Source: JAHJQQ01 sp963737555 (lineage in GTDB: Bacteria; Pseudomonadota; Gammaproteobacteria; Thiohalobacterales; Thiohalobacteraceae). Taken from it: a DNA stretch of 64,000 nt. Below, piece after piece: positions 28,163 to 37,123 of the stretch. The stretch lies in assembly GCA_963737555.1 (NCBI GenBank), contig CAVTTB010000006.1, positions 1-64,000 of the forward strand, written 5' to 3'. Position 1 is the stretch's first letter, and every line of letters begins with the position of its first letter. Below the pieces are notes generated by a model. The model was not told the origin of the DNA. It did no database searches and was given only the letters and a program-made list of their open reading frames with translations. The translations under genes and the position numbers were made by a program.

Positions 28163-28449
28163 CGCGGCATTCGCGCGAAGTGGGTTGCGACTCTGTCAGC
28201 ATCGATAAACATCCTAGGTTTGTGTTCATCTCAGCATAGGCGTGTCGCGGCTCACGCAAGTGCAACGGAACATCCCAGACTACTTCAAGCATCGGGTTGC
28301 GCAATAGCCGATTCCTGTTGTTCTGGTAAGTCTTGTGGCCGGGAAACGCCACAGGACTTACCCACTCAAAGGCTTGACTGCTTCGTTCACCAAGCCCACG
28401 GCTACCAGGGTTCTTCAACTTGGCAGCGATAATGTACAATCAAAACAAC
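28163..28449. other. spacer with hairpin, upstream of foreign-looking gene
   Basis: 287 bases without an ORF of coding character. It contains the inverted repeat at 28325-28362 and then about 85 bases to the start of the pilin-like/beta-domain gene. Confidence 0.4.
28325..28362. repeat. inverted repeat with 15-base arms
   Basis: Arms GGTAAGTCTTGTGGC (28325-28339) and GCCACAGGACTTACC (28348-28362) pair with a single wobble position around an eight-base loop. There is no T-run on either side, so it is not a normal terminator. It could be a structured leader, a protein site or the end of a mobile fragment carrying the next gene. Confidence 0.6.
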
Positions 28450-29988
28450 ATGAAAAAAACGACGCCTCCTCATTATTTCTTTTTTGCAATTTTAATATTG
28501 CCAGTTTTTGCTGCAGCTCAAATCGACCCCAGCTTAAATCCGTCTGCTTACGGGGACGATAGTCTTGAAACCGACCAAAGCATCAACTCCATTCTAGTGT
28601 GGTCCTACTATTTTTTTGTAGGTATAGCCGGCCTTGCCTCTTTCGTAATGCTTATTTGGGGAGGCGTGCAGTGGTTAACATCGGGAGCTATTCCGAGTCA
28701 GGCCTCAGAGGCCAAAGTCAAAGTAAGAAACGCACTTTTCGGCTTACTGGTTATTCTTGGATCTTTTTGGGTTATTCGAATTATTTATCCAGACCTCGTA
28801 ATCCTCGGCCAAGACGGTGTTGGCTCGCAATCGCGCGAGGTGCCCAGAGCTCCGTACCCGGCCAGCTCAATTATCCGTGACGTAAGCTTCGACAGGGGCA
28901 GCCATATCCGGGAAGCCGAGGGCAGTGATAACTGGCCCACCACCTGGGCAGACGACGGGCATTTGTACACAGCATGGGGAGACGGGGGCGGTTTTGGGGG
29001 TAGCGGTAAGAAGGGCAGAGTAAGTTTAGGAGTCGCGCGCGTTGAGGGTAGTGCTTCCAACTACCAAGGGCATAACGTGAACGGCGGCATAAGTCCTGAA
29101 GGGGGAACCACGTGGCCGGATAATGGCGATGAAGGAAAAAGTTATGGCATGCTTTCGTTGAGCGGCGACTTGTATATGTGGGTTACGGGAGGCAAGCGGA
29201 AAAATCTATTCAGTTTCGTATCACTATACCGATCTGACGACAAAGGGCGTACTTGGAGCAACAACGGCAATAGCGTGCGGTTTACCGAGGAAGGGGAAGG
29301 CTTGAGTGTGCCAACCATTTTAAACTTTGGACAAGACTATGCCGGAGCGCGCGATAATTTTGTATACCATTATTTCATTGAAACCCAGGGCCAGGTGAGC
29401 AGACATCTGCGCGTAAATAAGCCCGGCAGAATTCATCTGCTCCGCGTAGACAGAAACAGCATGATGAACAAGTCCGCGTACGAGTATTTTTCCGGTACGC
29501 CGCAAAATCCTTCCTGGTCTTCTAACCGTTCAGCTTCAGTCCCCGTATTCGAAGACCCCAACGGCGTAGGTTGGAATGTGGCAGCAAGCTACAACGCGGG
29601 ACTGGGGAGATATATTCTCACCACAGAGCACACCCAGTCTCATGACGGCTGGCTTGGTATATTCGATGCGCCAGAACCTTGGGGTCCCTGGACCACGGTG
29701 TTGTATGACAACAATGGCAATTGGGAAAACTTTAACGGAAGCACCGATGGTTCATTTTATTGGAACTTTCCTACCAAGTGGATTTCAGCGGACGGCAAAA
29801 GCTTTACCATGGTGTTCACGGGAGGCAATCCCGGAGATCTTGATTCTTGGAACACGATAAACGGTACCTTTACCACCGCGCCTCCGGCAACAACGCCTCC
29901 TACTGCCGGCTCACCGCCAGCCTCGACTGGTCCGTTGCCGGGATCCCCTTCGTTTATCGATAATCGCGCCAACTCGGCTCGTGACTAG
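28450..29988 (+). CDS. secreted/membrane protein: CPR-type pilin-like N-terminus plus DUF4185/sialidase-like domain
   Basis: 512 residues from ATG 28450. The signal peptide is YFFFAILILPVFAAAQ. Residues ~38-115 hold two helices, VWSYYFFVGIAGLASFVMLI and VRNALFGLLVILGSFWVIRI, linked by WGGVQWLTSGAIPSQASEAK and ending YPDL. This layout (helix, GGxxxLTSAG-like turn, AKxxxxNAxxGLLxxxxxxxxxxxxNPDL) is that of TrbC/VirB2-like pilin proteins abundant in Patescibacteria (CPR). Residues ~145-475 look like a DUF4185/sialidase-type beta-propeller (LYTAWGDGGGFGGS, SLYRSDDKGRTWSNNG, LTTEHTQSHDGWLGIFDAPE). A proline-threonine-rich tail ends the protein. Codon use and GC are lower than in the flanking 30036 gene. 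Probably acquired; a role in cell-surface carbohydrate binding or hydrolysis is inference. Confidence 0.7.
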   Translation: MKKTTPPHYFFFAILILPVFAAAQIDPSLNPSAYGDDSLETDQSINSILVWSYYFFVGIAGLASFVMLIWGGVQWLTSGAIPSQASEAKVKVRNALFGLLVILGSFWVIRIIYPDLVILGQDGVGSQSREVPRAPYPASSIIRDVSFDRGSHIREAEGSDNWPTTWADDGHLYTAWGDGGGFGGSGKKGRVSLGVARVEGSASNYQGHNVNGGISPEGGTTWPDNGDEGKSYGMLSLSGDLYMWVTGGKRKNLFSFVSLYRSDDKGRTWSNNGNSVRFTEEGEGLSVPTILNFGQDYAGARDNFVYHYFIETQGQVSRHLRVNKPGRIHLLRVDRNSMMNKSAYEYFSGTPQNPSWSSNRSASVPVFEDPNGVGWNVAASYNAGLGRYILTTEHTQSHDGWLGIFDAPEPWGPWTTVLYDNNGNWENFNGSTDGSFYWNFPTKWISADGKSFTMVFTGGNPGDLDSWNTINGTFTTAPPATTPPTAGSPPASTGPLPGSPSFIDNRANSARD

Positions 29989-30035
29989 ATAAGCCTCACT
30001 GATGAAGTGCTGGCCTCAGGCCCGGAGCATAGACA

Positions 30036-30887
30036 ATGACCGCGACGCAAACACGACCCGATACGAAGCGCATCGAAGACGACAACTACATCCGCGCCAA
30101 GCTATTCGCGGGCGACAAGTCCAACCTACGGCGCTACGCCGACTTGGTCATCGGCGAGGGCGGATCGTACTGGCAGTTGCTCAAGTACGAGCTGATCACT
30201 TTTTTCTTCGGCGGGCTACGCGGGGCGCTGGGACTGTTGCTGCGCAAGAAGCTCTACCCACTGCTGTTCACAAAAGTCGGCAGGGGAGTCGTGTTCGGGC
30301 GAAACTTGACGATCCGCAACGCCCAGAACATCACGCTCGGCGACAATGTGATCATCGACGACGATTGCGTGCTTGATGCGCGCGGCGCGGGACCGGACGG
30401 TGTGGTCATCGGCAACCGTGTCATCATCAATCGCGGCGCGTCAATCCAAGCGAAGATCGGCCCGATCTGGATCGGAGAGGACACCGATATCGGCATGCAC
30501 TGCGACGTCCACTCGCAAGGTGGTGTACGCATAGGCAGACAGGTCACGCTCGGTGGTAGCAGCAAGATCAGCGGCGGCATTTTTCAGACCGAGAGAACCG
30601 CCCCGGACAAGGCCGGTGACGACCACAGCTTCGATGCACGCGAGCAGCGTCGCACCACCAAGGGTCCCATCGTCATTGGTGATAAAACGCTCGTCGGCAT
30701 GGGGTCGATGTTCCTCGATGGCGTGGAAATCGGCGCGGGGTGCATCATCGGTGCTGGCAGTGTCAACATTCGCAGCGCACCACCTTACGCGGTTATTGCC
30801 GGCGTGCCAGCGAAGGTGTTGCGCATGCGTGATGACCGGCCCGATGACGCCAATTCCACCGAATCGAAGCTGGAGCATCAGGCTTGA
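30036..30887 (+). CDS. left-handed beta-helix (hexapeptide) acyltransferase, WcaF-like
   Basis: 283 residues. After ~85 residues with a hydrophobic helix (LITFFFGGLRGALGLLL) come many hexapeptide turns: VVFGRNLTIRNAQNITLGDN, VVIGNRVIINRGASIQAKIG, IWIGEDTDIGMHCDVHSQGG and VRIGRQVTLGGSSKISGG. The end is VEIGAGCIIGAGSVNI then AVIAGVPAKVLRMR, typical of sugar O-acetyltransferases that use acetyl-CoA and form trimers. The histidine of MHCDVH is the probable catalytic base. It is the last gene of the EPS zone and may acetylate the polymer. It follows the foreign-looking gene by 47 bases but differs from it in composition. Confidence 0.8.
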   Translation: MTATQTRPDTKRIEDDNYIRAKLFAGDKSNLRRYADLVIGEGGSYWQLLKYELITFFFGGLRGALGLLLRKKLYPLLFTKVGRGVVFGRNLTIRNAQNITLGDNVIIDDDCVLDARGAGPDGVVIGNRVIINRGASIQAKIGPIWIGEDTDIGMHCDVHSQGGVRIGRQVTLGGSSKISGGIFQTERTAPDKAGDDHSFDAREQRRTTKGPIVIGDKTLVGMGSMFLDGVEIGAGCIIGAGSVNIRSAPPYAVIAGVPAKVLRMRDDRPDDANSTESKLEHQA

Positions 30888-30968
30888 TGGGCTGGTCAGG
30901 GGTCTACCGGTTGCATTGGAGAAACGCTAAACGCAACGCAAGCACAATGACTTCCAAAGTCTTACATT

Positions 30969-30999
30969 TAACATAATATACATTATGCGTACTATAATA
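30969..30999 (+). promoter_or_regulatory. promoter with internal palindrome, upstream of class V aminotransferase
   Basis: A perfect -10 TATAAT at 30994-30999 follows TTAACA at 30969-30974 with a long 19-base spacer. The palindrome CATAAT-4-ATTATG (30973-30988) overlaps the spacer, in the position of an operator. The next ATG is at 31076. Confidence 0.45.
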
Positions 31000-31075
31000 G
31001 GTATATCGATTTCAGGTTTCGGCTAAGATCATCCACATGCCCCATCGCCTTAGAAATCTCAAATAGACCTCATCA

Positions 31076-32200
31076 ATGCAACATCACGCTGAATTCAGTC
31101 TGACGCCCGAGGTCATCTATCTCAACCATGCTGCGGTCTCACCCTGGCCATCGCGAACCGCGACGGCCGTTGCAAGTTTCGCGGAAGAAAATCGCCAGCG
31201 CGGCGCGCAAAACTACCCTCAGTGGCTGGTTGTCGAGCAGCGTTTGCGGGAACGTCTACAGCGTCTGATCGGAGCGCGTTCCACCGATGAGATCGCGCTA
31301 CTGAAGAATACCTCCGAGGGATTGTCGGTCATCGCCCACGGGTTGGACTGGCGTATGGGTGACAATGTAATCATCCCGGCCCAAGAGTTTCCCTCGAATC
31401 GGATTGTCTGGGAGTCGCTGGCTGAGTATGGCGTTGAAGTTCGCGCGGTTGATATCTCCACGGCGTCTGATCCGGAATCACTCTTGCTCCAGCAAATAGA
31501 CGCCCGCACACGACTCATCTCCGTCAGCGCTGTGCAATATGACACCGGTTTACGTCTGGACCTCAACCGTTTGGGACGAGCTTGTGAAGACGCCGAGGTG
31601 CTGTACTGCGTCGACGCCATTCAGAGTCTCGGTGCTTTACCCCTGAATGTGCGCTCCATTCGGGCAGATTTCGTGGTCGCGGACGGCCATAAATGGTTGT
31701 TGGGACCCGAAGGCCTAGCATTGTTTTATTGTCGTCGGGAATTGTTCGAGCGTCTGCGGCTGAGGCAGTACGGCTGGCATATGGTCGAACATCCGCATGA
31801 CTTCGAACGCCGCAACTGGGAACCGGCCAAGACAGCGCGCCGATTCGAGTGCGGCAGCCCCAATATGCTCGGCATTCACGCGCTGGAGGCCAGCTTGAGC
31901 CTGCTGCAGGAAATCGGCAGCGACGCCATTGCTGAGAAAATCATGGCCAACTCAGGCTATCTGATACAGCAGCTATCCGGCGTCAGCGGTTTCGACGTAG
32001 TGACGCCGATAACGCCCGAGCGCCACGCCGGAATTGTCAGTTTCAAACCCCTCGTCACGGATGTTCAGGAGCTGCATCGCCGTCTGCAAGCGGCTGGTAT
32101 TGTCTGCGCCGTGCGTGCTGGTGCCCTGCGCTTTTCGCCGCATTTCTATACGCCGCGAGAACAGCTGGTACGCGCCCTGGTCGTCCTGGATGGCGGCTGA
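31076..32200 (+). CDS. class V aminotransferase-fold PLP enzyme
   Basis: 374-residue fold-type I PLP enzyme of the class V group (cysteine desulfurase/selenocysteine lyase/isopenicillin epimerase-like). It opens VIYLNHAAVSPWPSRT. The cofactor-binding aspartate region is YCVDAIQSLGALPLNVRSI and the Schiff-base lysine is in VVADGHKWLLGPEGLALFYC. No active-site cysteine loop of the desulfurase type can be pointed to, so it may instead be an epimerase/lyase-like enzyme. It has its own promoter-like region and stands alone before the hydrolase and fad genes. The specific reaction is unknown. Confidence 0.8.
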   Translation: MQHHAEFSLTPEVIYLNHAAVSPWPSRTATAVASFAEENRQRGAQNYPQWLVVEQRLRERLQRLIGARSTDEIALLKNTSEGLSVIAHGLDWRMGDNVIIPAQEFPSNRIVWESLAEYGVEVRAVDISTASDPESLLLQQIDARTRLISVSAVQYDTGLRLDLNRLGRACEDAEVLYCVDAIQSLGALPLNVRSIRADFVVADGHKWLLGPEGLALFYCRRELFERLRLRQYGWHMVEHPHDFERRNWEPAKTARRFECGSPNMLGIHALEASLSLLQEIGSDAIAEKIMANSGYLIQQLSGVSGFDVVTPITPERHAGIVSFKPLVTDVQELHRRLQAAGIVCAVRAGALRFSPHFYTPREQLVRALVVLDGG

Positions 32201-32332
32201 TGCCAAAGCAATAGCAAGCTTTCGACCTTATAAATTTTCTACATCTGCCGTTATCTTCTTCAGAACCGAACGGTTCCGTGTCTGCCCGCATTAACCCCTG
32301 GCAATCACGGACGGGTTATTGGTGGAGGACGT

Positions 32333-33262
32333 ATGGGGCGTGGACTCAAGGCCTGGCTGGCCAATACCATTACCCGGTGGCTGACGGTTGAAAAACCCGC
32401 AGACCGCACTCCCCTTTGCGATTTTGAACGTATCCGCTATGAAATCCGTCCCGCCGATGTGTTGTTGGTCGAGGGGCGTACCCGCGTCAGCGATGTCATC
32501 AAGAGCATTACCCAGAGCTCCTGGACTCATTCCGCGGTCTATATTGGTCGCATCAATGACATCGATGATCCGCAGGTACGCGCACAGGTATCACGCCATT
32601 TTAACGGTGATCCGAACAGCCAACTTGTGATCGAGGCCTTGCTTGGTCGCGGCACCATCATCAGCGCCTTGGACAAATACCAAAGCGACCATATACGCAT
32701 CTGTCGGCCAGGAGGCCTGTCACGTCGCGATGCACAGTCGGTGATCGCCTATGCCGCGAATCATCTCGGCTGCGATTACGATGTGCGTCAATTGCTCGAT
32801 CTCGCGCGTTTTCTGTTTCCTTATGGCATCGTGCCGCGGCATTGGCGATCCAGTTTGTTTGAGCACAATGCTGGAATTCCAACGCGCACGGTATGTTCGT
32901 CCATGCTTGCCGCCGCGTTCAACAATGTACACTTCCCCGTACTGCCCGTGATGCGGCGCATGGAGAACGGTGACTTACGGCTGTATAAACGCAATGCGCG
33001 TTTGTACACGCCCCGTGACTTCGATTACTCTCCCTACTTCGAGATTATCAAATACCCTTATCTCGGCATCGCCGACAAGAGTCTCTACCGAAATCTACCG
33101 TGGGATGAAGAAGGCACGATCTGCAACGCGGAAAATGATTGTTTCATTCCACAGCCGGTGCCCGAGAACCTGGCCGGCGGCGAGCTGGAGAATGTTTTTA
33201 CATCGGCTATCGTCGATGCAACACCGGTTCTGAACATGCTGGGCAAACGCAACAAAGATTGA
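32333..33262 (+). CDS. YiiX/YebB-like NlpC/P60 superfamily cysteine hydrolase
   Basis: 309 residues of the permuted papain-like group. The histidine motif comes first (SSWTHSAVYIGRI near residue 65) and the nucleophile last (TRTVCSSMLAAAFNN near residue 185), the reversed order that defines the permuted NlpC/P60 (YiiX/LRAT-like) enzymes. The start of the domain reads IRPADVLLVEGRTRVSDVIK. There is no signal peptide, so it should be cytosolic. Members act on lipids or peptides; the substrate here is unknown. It sits 73 bases before fadE, in the same direction as the fatty-acid operon, which makes a lipid-related substrate attractive but unproven. Confidence 0.75.
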   Translation: MGRGLKAWLANTITRWLTVEKPADRTPLCDFERIRYEIRPADVLLVEGRTRVSDVIKSITQSSWTHSAVYIGRINDIDDPQVRAQVSRHFNGDPNSQLVIEALLGRGTIISALDKYQSDHIRICRPGGLSRRDAQSVIAYAANHLGCDYDVRQLLDLARFLFPYGIVPRHWRSSLFEHNAGIPTRTVCSSMLAAAFNNVHFPVLPVMRRMENGDLRLYKRNARLYTPRDFDYSPYFEIIKYPYLGIADKSLYRNLPWDEEGTICNAENDCFIPQPVPENLAGGELENVFTSAIVDATPVLNMLGKRNKD

Positions 33263-33335
33263 ATTGAGTCGTATCTCTGTGCCACTCGTTCTCGAGTAGG
33301 CCCAAGGCCATAAGGCTGCGAAGAGGAGATTCATC

Positions 33336-35852
33336 ATGATGCCAGTTATACTGGAACTAGTGCTGCTGATCGCCGTCGTGTGGGGCTTGGCCGCATGGCG
33401 TGTGCCGGCACTTATCTGGGTTGCTAGTGCGTCACTGTATCTGCTCAGCTGGGGTGTGCTGCGCGATGGCAATGCCCTATGGCTCATGCTGGCCTGGGGG
33501 ACGTTCCTGCCCACTGCCGCCCTGTTGAGTCTCCCACCTTTGCGTCAACGTTTTATCAGCCGGCATCTGCGCGCCTGGTTCGCGCGCGTCACACCGGAAA
33601 TGTCGACCACCGAACGCGAAGCACTCGAAGCCGGTACTGTGTGGTGGGATGGCGATCTGTTCAGTGGTGATCCCGATTGGCGGCGTCTGCTGAATTTCCC
33701 CAAACCGGCACGCAGTGCTCAAGAGCAGGCTTACATTGCAGGTCCGGTCGAAGCGCTTTGCCAGATGCTGGACGACTGGCAGATCACGCACGAACTGCAT
33801 GATCTGCCGCCGCCGGTATGGCAGTTCATGAAGGATCAGGGCTTCTTCGGCATGATTATTCCGCGTCGCTATGGCGGCCTTGAATTCAGCGCACTCGGTC
33901 ATTCCGATGTGGTGATGAAAATCGCTGGCCGCAGCATCACCGCGGCGGTAACGGTGATGGTGCCGAACTCGTTAGGGCCGGCAAAACTGTTGCTCCACTA
34001 CGGCACCGAGGCGCAGAAGGATTATTACTTGCCACGACTAGCGCGCGGTGAAGACGTGCCTTGCTTTGCCCTGACTGGCCCTGAAGCGGGTTCAGATGCC
34101 GGTGCGATCCCCGATACCGGTGTCGTATGTCGCGGCGAATTTCAGGGCCAATCCGATGTTCTAGGTGTTCGCCTTAATTGGGATAAGCGTTACATCACGC
34201 TCGGCCCGGTCGCGACGGTATTGGGCCTTGCCTTCAAACTCTACGATCCCGATCACCTGCTGAGTGAACGTTCCGAACGTGGCATCACCCTCGCATTAAT
34301 TCCGACCGACACGCGCGGCATCACCATCGGCAATCGCCATTTACCCCTGAATGCGGTGTTTCAGAATGGACCGAACCAGGGTCACGACGTCTTCATCCCG
34401 CTGGAGTGGATCATCGGCGGACCAGAACGCATCGGTCAGGGTTGGACGATGTTGATGGAATGCCTCGCTGACGGCCGCTCGATCTCACTGCCGGCGCTCA
34501 GCACCGGTGCCGGCAAACTCGCCAGTCGCGCGACCGGTGCATATGCTGCCGTGCGTAAGCAGTTCAAACTGCCGATCGGGCGCTTCGATGGTGTGCGGGA
34601 GGCCTTGGCGCGAATCGCCGGCAACACCTATCTGATGGACGCCGCGCGCGAGTTGACCTGCACGGCATTGGATCTCGGTGAGCGTCCTTCGGTGGCCTCG
34701 GCGATCGTCAAATATCATCTGACCGAACGCATGCGCAGCCTGCTTAACGATGCCATGGACGTACAAGGCGGCAGCGGCATCTGTCTGGGGCCACGCAATC
34801 TGCTCGGCCGCGTTTATCAATCCTTGCCGATCAGCATTACTGTCGAGGGTGCGAACATTCTCACCCGCAGCCTGATCATCTTCGGTCAAGGCGCGCTGCG
34901 GTGTCACCCGTATGTGCTCAAGGAAATGCAAGCCGCTATGGACAAGGACGCCGCGCGCGGTGTGCGCGACTTCGACCGTGCCCTATTCGGTCATGCCCGC
35001 TTGTTTATGAGCAATGCCAGTCGCGCCCTCTTCCATGGCCTGAGCGGAGCGCGACTCGTGCGCACACCGACGACGGGTTATGCGTCACCATGGTATCGCG
35101 AATTTACCCGCATGAGTGCCGTGTTCGGCCTCTTTGCCGATGCCGCCATGCTGGTGTTGGGCGGCGATCTCAAGCGTCGCGAGCGACTCTCTGCGCGTTT
35201 GGGTGATGGCTTGAGTTATCTGTATTTGGGTTCCGCCGTGCTCAAGCGTTTCCACGATCAAGGTGAACCAGAATCCGATCGTGCCCTGTTGGATTGGGGT
35301 TGCCAAACCTGTTTGTACGAGATGCAACAGAGTCTGCTGGCGCTGCTGGAGAATTTCCCCTTGAAATGGGTTGCCCGTCTGCTGCGTATATGGGCCTTTC
35401 CACTGGGTCTACCCTACCGTGCACCGAATGACCGCTTGGCCGATGCCGTTGCCGACGTCATCCTGCAACCCAATGCGGCGCGTGACCGATTGACGCAGGG
35501 CTTGTTCGTGCCGACTGATATGAGTGAGCCACTTGGGCGTTTGGAAGACGCCCTGCTGCGCACCCTCGCCGCCGAGCCGATACTCGCGCGTATCCGCAGT
35601 GCCATGCGCGACAAGCGAATCGCGGCGGGTGATCCCGAATTGCGTGTTACACCGGCGATTGAGGCAGGTATCATCAGTCTCGACGAGGCGGCGGTCGTGC
35701 AAGGTGCGATTGTCGCGCGGCGTCAGGTCATCGAAGTGGACGATTTTTCACCGGAACAACTCAACCCCCAATTTAATACCCAACCCAATTCGGGGACGCA
35801 GCAATGGAACAGCGATCCACAGCACACGGCTTCGGCCGCCCGGTCTACGTAG
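33336..35852 (+). CDS. fadE: acyl-CoA dehydrogenase, long FadE type
   Basis: 838 residues, the size of E. coli-type FadE rather than the ~380-residue short family. Two helices at the N-terminus are followed by the dehydrogenase core: GMIIPRRYGGLEFSALGHSD, CFALTGPEAGSDAGAI (flavin binding) and NRHLPLNAVFQNGPNQGHDV, then the C-terminal helical region (MDVQGGSGICLGPRNLLGRV) and a DUF1974-like extension. It oxidises acyl-CoA to trans-2-enoyl-CoA using FAD and electron transfer flavoprotein, step one of beta-oxidation. AAGAGGAG lies 9 bases upstream of the ATG. Its last 49 bases overlap the thiolase gene, so the two are translated as one operon. Confidence 0.95.
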   Translation: MMPVILELVLLIAVVWGLAAWRVPALIWVASASLYLLSWGVLRDGNALWLMLAWGTFLPTAALLSLPPLRQRFISRHLRAWFARVTPEMSTTEREALEAGTVWWDGDLFSGDPDWRRLLNFPKPARSAQEQAYIAGPVEALCQMLDDWQITHELHDLPPPVWQFMKDQGFFGMIIPRRYGGLEFSALGHSDVVMKIAGRSITAAVTVMVPNSLGPAKLLLHYGTEAQKDYYLPRLARGEDVPCFALTGPEAGSDAGAIPDTGVVCRGEFQGQSDVLGVRLNWDKRYITLGPVATVLGLAFKLYDPDHLLSERSERGITLALIPTDTRGITIGNRHLPLNAVFQNGPNQGHDVFIPLEWIIGGPERIGQGWTMLMECLADGRSISLPALSTGAGKLASRATGAYAAVRKQFKLPIGRFDGVREALARIAGNTYLMDAARELTCTALDLGERPSVASAIVKYHLTERMRSLLNDAMDVQGGSGICLGPRNLLGRVYQSLPISITVEGANILTRSLIIFGQGALRCHPYVLKEMQAAMDKDAARGVRDFDRALFGHARLFMSNASRALFHGLSGARLVRTPTTGYASPWYREFTRMSAVFGLFADAAMLVLGGDLKRRERLSARLGDGLSYLYLGSAVLKRFHDQGEPESDRALLDWGCQTCLYEMQQSLLALLENFPLKWVARLLRIWAFPLGLPYRAPNDRLADAVADVILQPNAARDRLTQGLFVPTDMSEPLGRLEDALLRTLAAEPILARIRSAMRDKRIAAGDPELRVTPAIEAGIISLDEAAVVQGAIVARRQVIEVDDFSPEQLNPQFNTQPNSGTQQWNSDPQHTASAARST

Positions 35853-37123
35853 TCGACGGCGCACGCACCCCGTGTCTGAAGGCACGGGGTGCGCCGGGTC
35901 CGTTCAGCGCCGCTGAACTGGCCACACAAGCGGCGCGCAGTTTGTTGCTGCGACAGTCCTTCGCCCCGACGGCCTTCGATGAAGTAATCGCCGGCTGCGT
36001 GATGCCCGGTCCCGACGAGGCGAATATCGCGCGCATCGTCGCCTTGCGCGTGGGCTGTGGCGAGCGCGTCCCCGCCTTCACCGTTCAACGCAATTGTGCC
36101 TCGGGTATGCAGGCACTGGACACGGCCGCGCGCAACATCGGCAGTGGCCGCGCCGATTTGATCCTGGCCGGTGGTATCGAGGTCATGAGCCATGCGCCGG
36201 TGTTGCTGGGTACGGCGATGGTCGCGTGGCTGGCCCATTGGTCGCGCGCCAAAGGCGCGGTTGCGCGTGCCAAAGCGCTCGCACAACTGCGGCCCGCTCA
36301 TCTCACCCCGGTCATCGGCCTGTTGCGGGGACTCACCGATCCTGTCGTCGGACTGTCGATGGGACAGACAGCCGAGATTCTCGCCCACCGCTTCAACATC
36401 AGTCGTGAGCAGATGGATGCCTTTGCCATGAGCAGTCATCAGCGTCTGGCCGCCGCACAAGATCAGAAACACCTCGGCGAGGTCGAAGTCGTCTATGACC
36501 GTGCCGGCAAGTGTTACACCGAAGACGATGGTCTGCGGCGCGAAACAGATATGACCTCGCTCGGCAAATTGAAACCGGTCTTCGACAAACCCTTCGGCAA
36601 GGTTACCGCCGGCAACAGCGCGCAGGTAACCGATGGCGCCGCCTGGTTGATTCTCGCGTCCGAAGAAGCGGTGCAACGTCACAATTTGCCGGTGCTGGCG
36701 CGCTTGGTGGACAGCGAATGGGCAGGAGTCGACCCGGCGCAGATGGGCCTGGGACCGGTGCATGCGATGGCCCCCCTGATGATGCGAAATGGCTACGATA
36801 CTGGCGACATCGATTACTGGGAGATCAACGAGGCCTTCGCGGCGCAGGTGCTGGCTTGCATGGCCGCCTGGAGCGATGCCGACTATTGCCGCACACAATT
36901 GAAGCGTGAGAATCCGTTTTCACCCATTGACCGCGCACGTTTGAATGTCGATGGCGGTGGCGTGAGCATTGGTCATCCGGTTGGTGCGAGTGGTGCACGC
37001 ATCGTTCTGCATCTGATACACATACTCCGCCGGCAAAATGCCAAACGCGGCATTGCCAGTCTGTGCATCGGCGGCGGGCAAGGTGGTGCGCTACTGGTGG
37101 AGAATGCTGGAGGTGGCGCATGA
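35804..37123 (+). CDS. fadI: acetyl-CoA acyltransferase (thiolase), FadI/FadA type
   Basis: 439 residues, thiolase family. The nucleophilic cysteine is in VQRNCASGMQALDTAARN near residue 100. The histidine is in GGGVSIGHPVGASGARI and the second cysteine in ASLCIGGGQGGALL near the end. The enzyme cleaves 3-ketoacyl-CoA to acetyl-CoA and a shortened acyl-CoA. The length is closer to FadI than to the ~390-residue FadA. The start overlaps fadE by 49 bases, and its stop shares ATGA with the following fadJ-like gene, giving a compact fadE-thiolase-fadJ-fadD unit. Confidence 0.9.
   Translation: MEQRSTAHGFGRPVYVVDGARTPCLKARGAPGPFSAAELATQAARSLLLRQSFAPTAFDEVIAGCVMPGPDEANIARIVALRVGCGERVPAFTVQRNCASGMQALDTAARNIGSGRADLILAGGIEVMSHAPVLLGTAMVAWLAHWSRAKGAVARAKALAQLRPAHLTPVIGLLRGLTDPVVGLSMGQTAEILAHRFNISREQMDAFAMSSHQRLAAAQDQKHLGEVEVVYDRAGKCYTEDDGLRRETDMTSLGKLKPVFDKPFGKVTAGNSAQVTDGAAWLILASEEAVQRHNLPVLARLVDSEWAGVDPAQMGLGPVHAMAPLMMRNGYDTGDIDYWEINEAFAAQVLACMAAWSDADYCRTQLKRENPFSPIDRARLNVDGGGVSIGHPVGASGARIVLHLIHILRRQNAKRGIASLCIGGGQGGALLVENAGGGA

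Noticed and set aside
35723..36898. A 391-codon minus-strand frame across the thiolase gene.
   Set aside because: Antisense shadow of a gene with clear catalytic motifs on the plus strand; composition is that of reversed codons.
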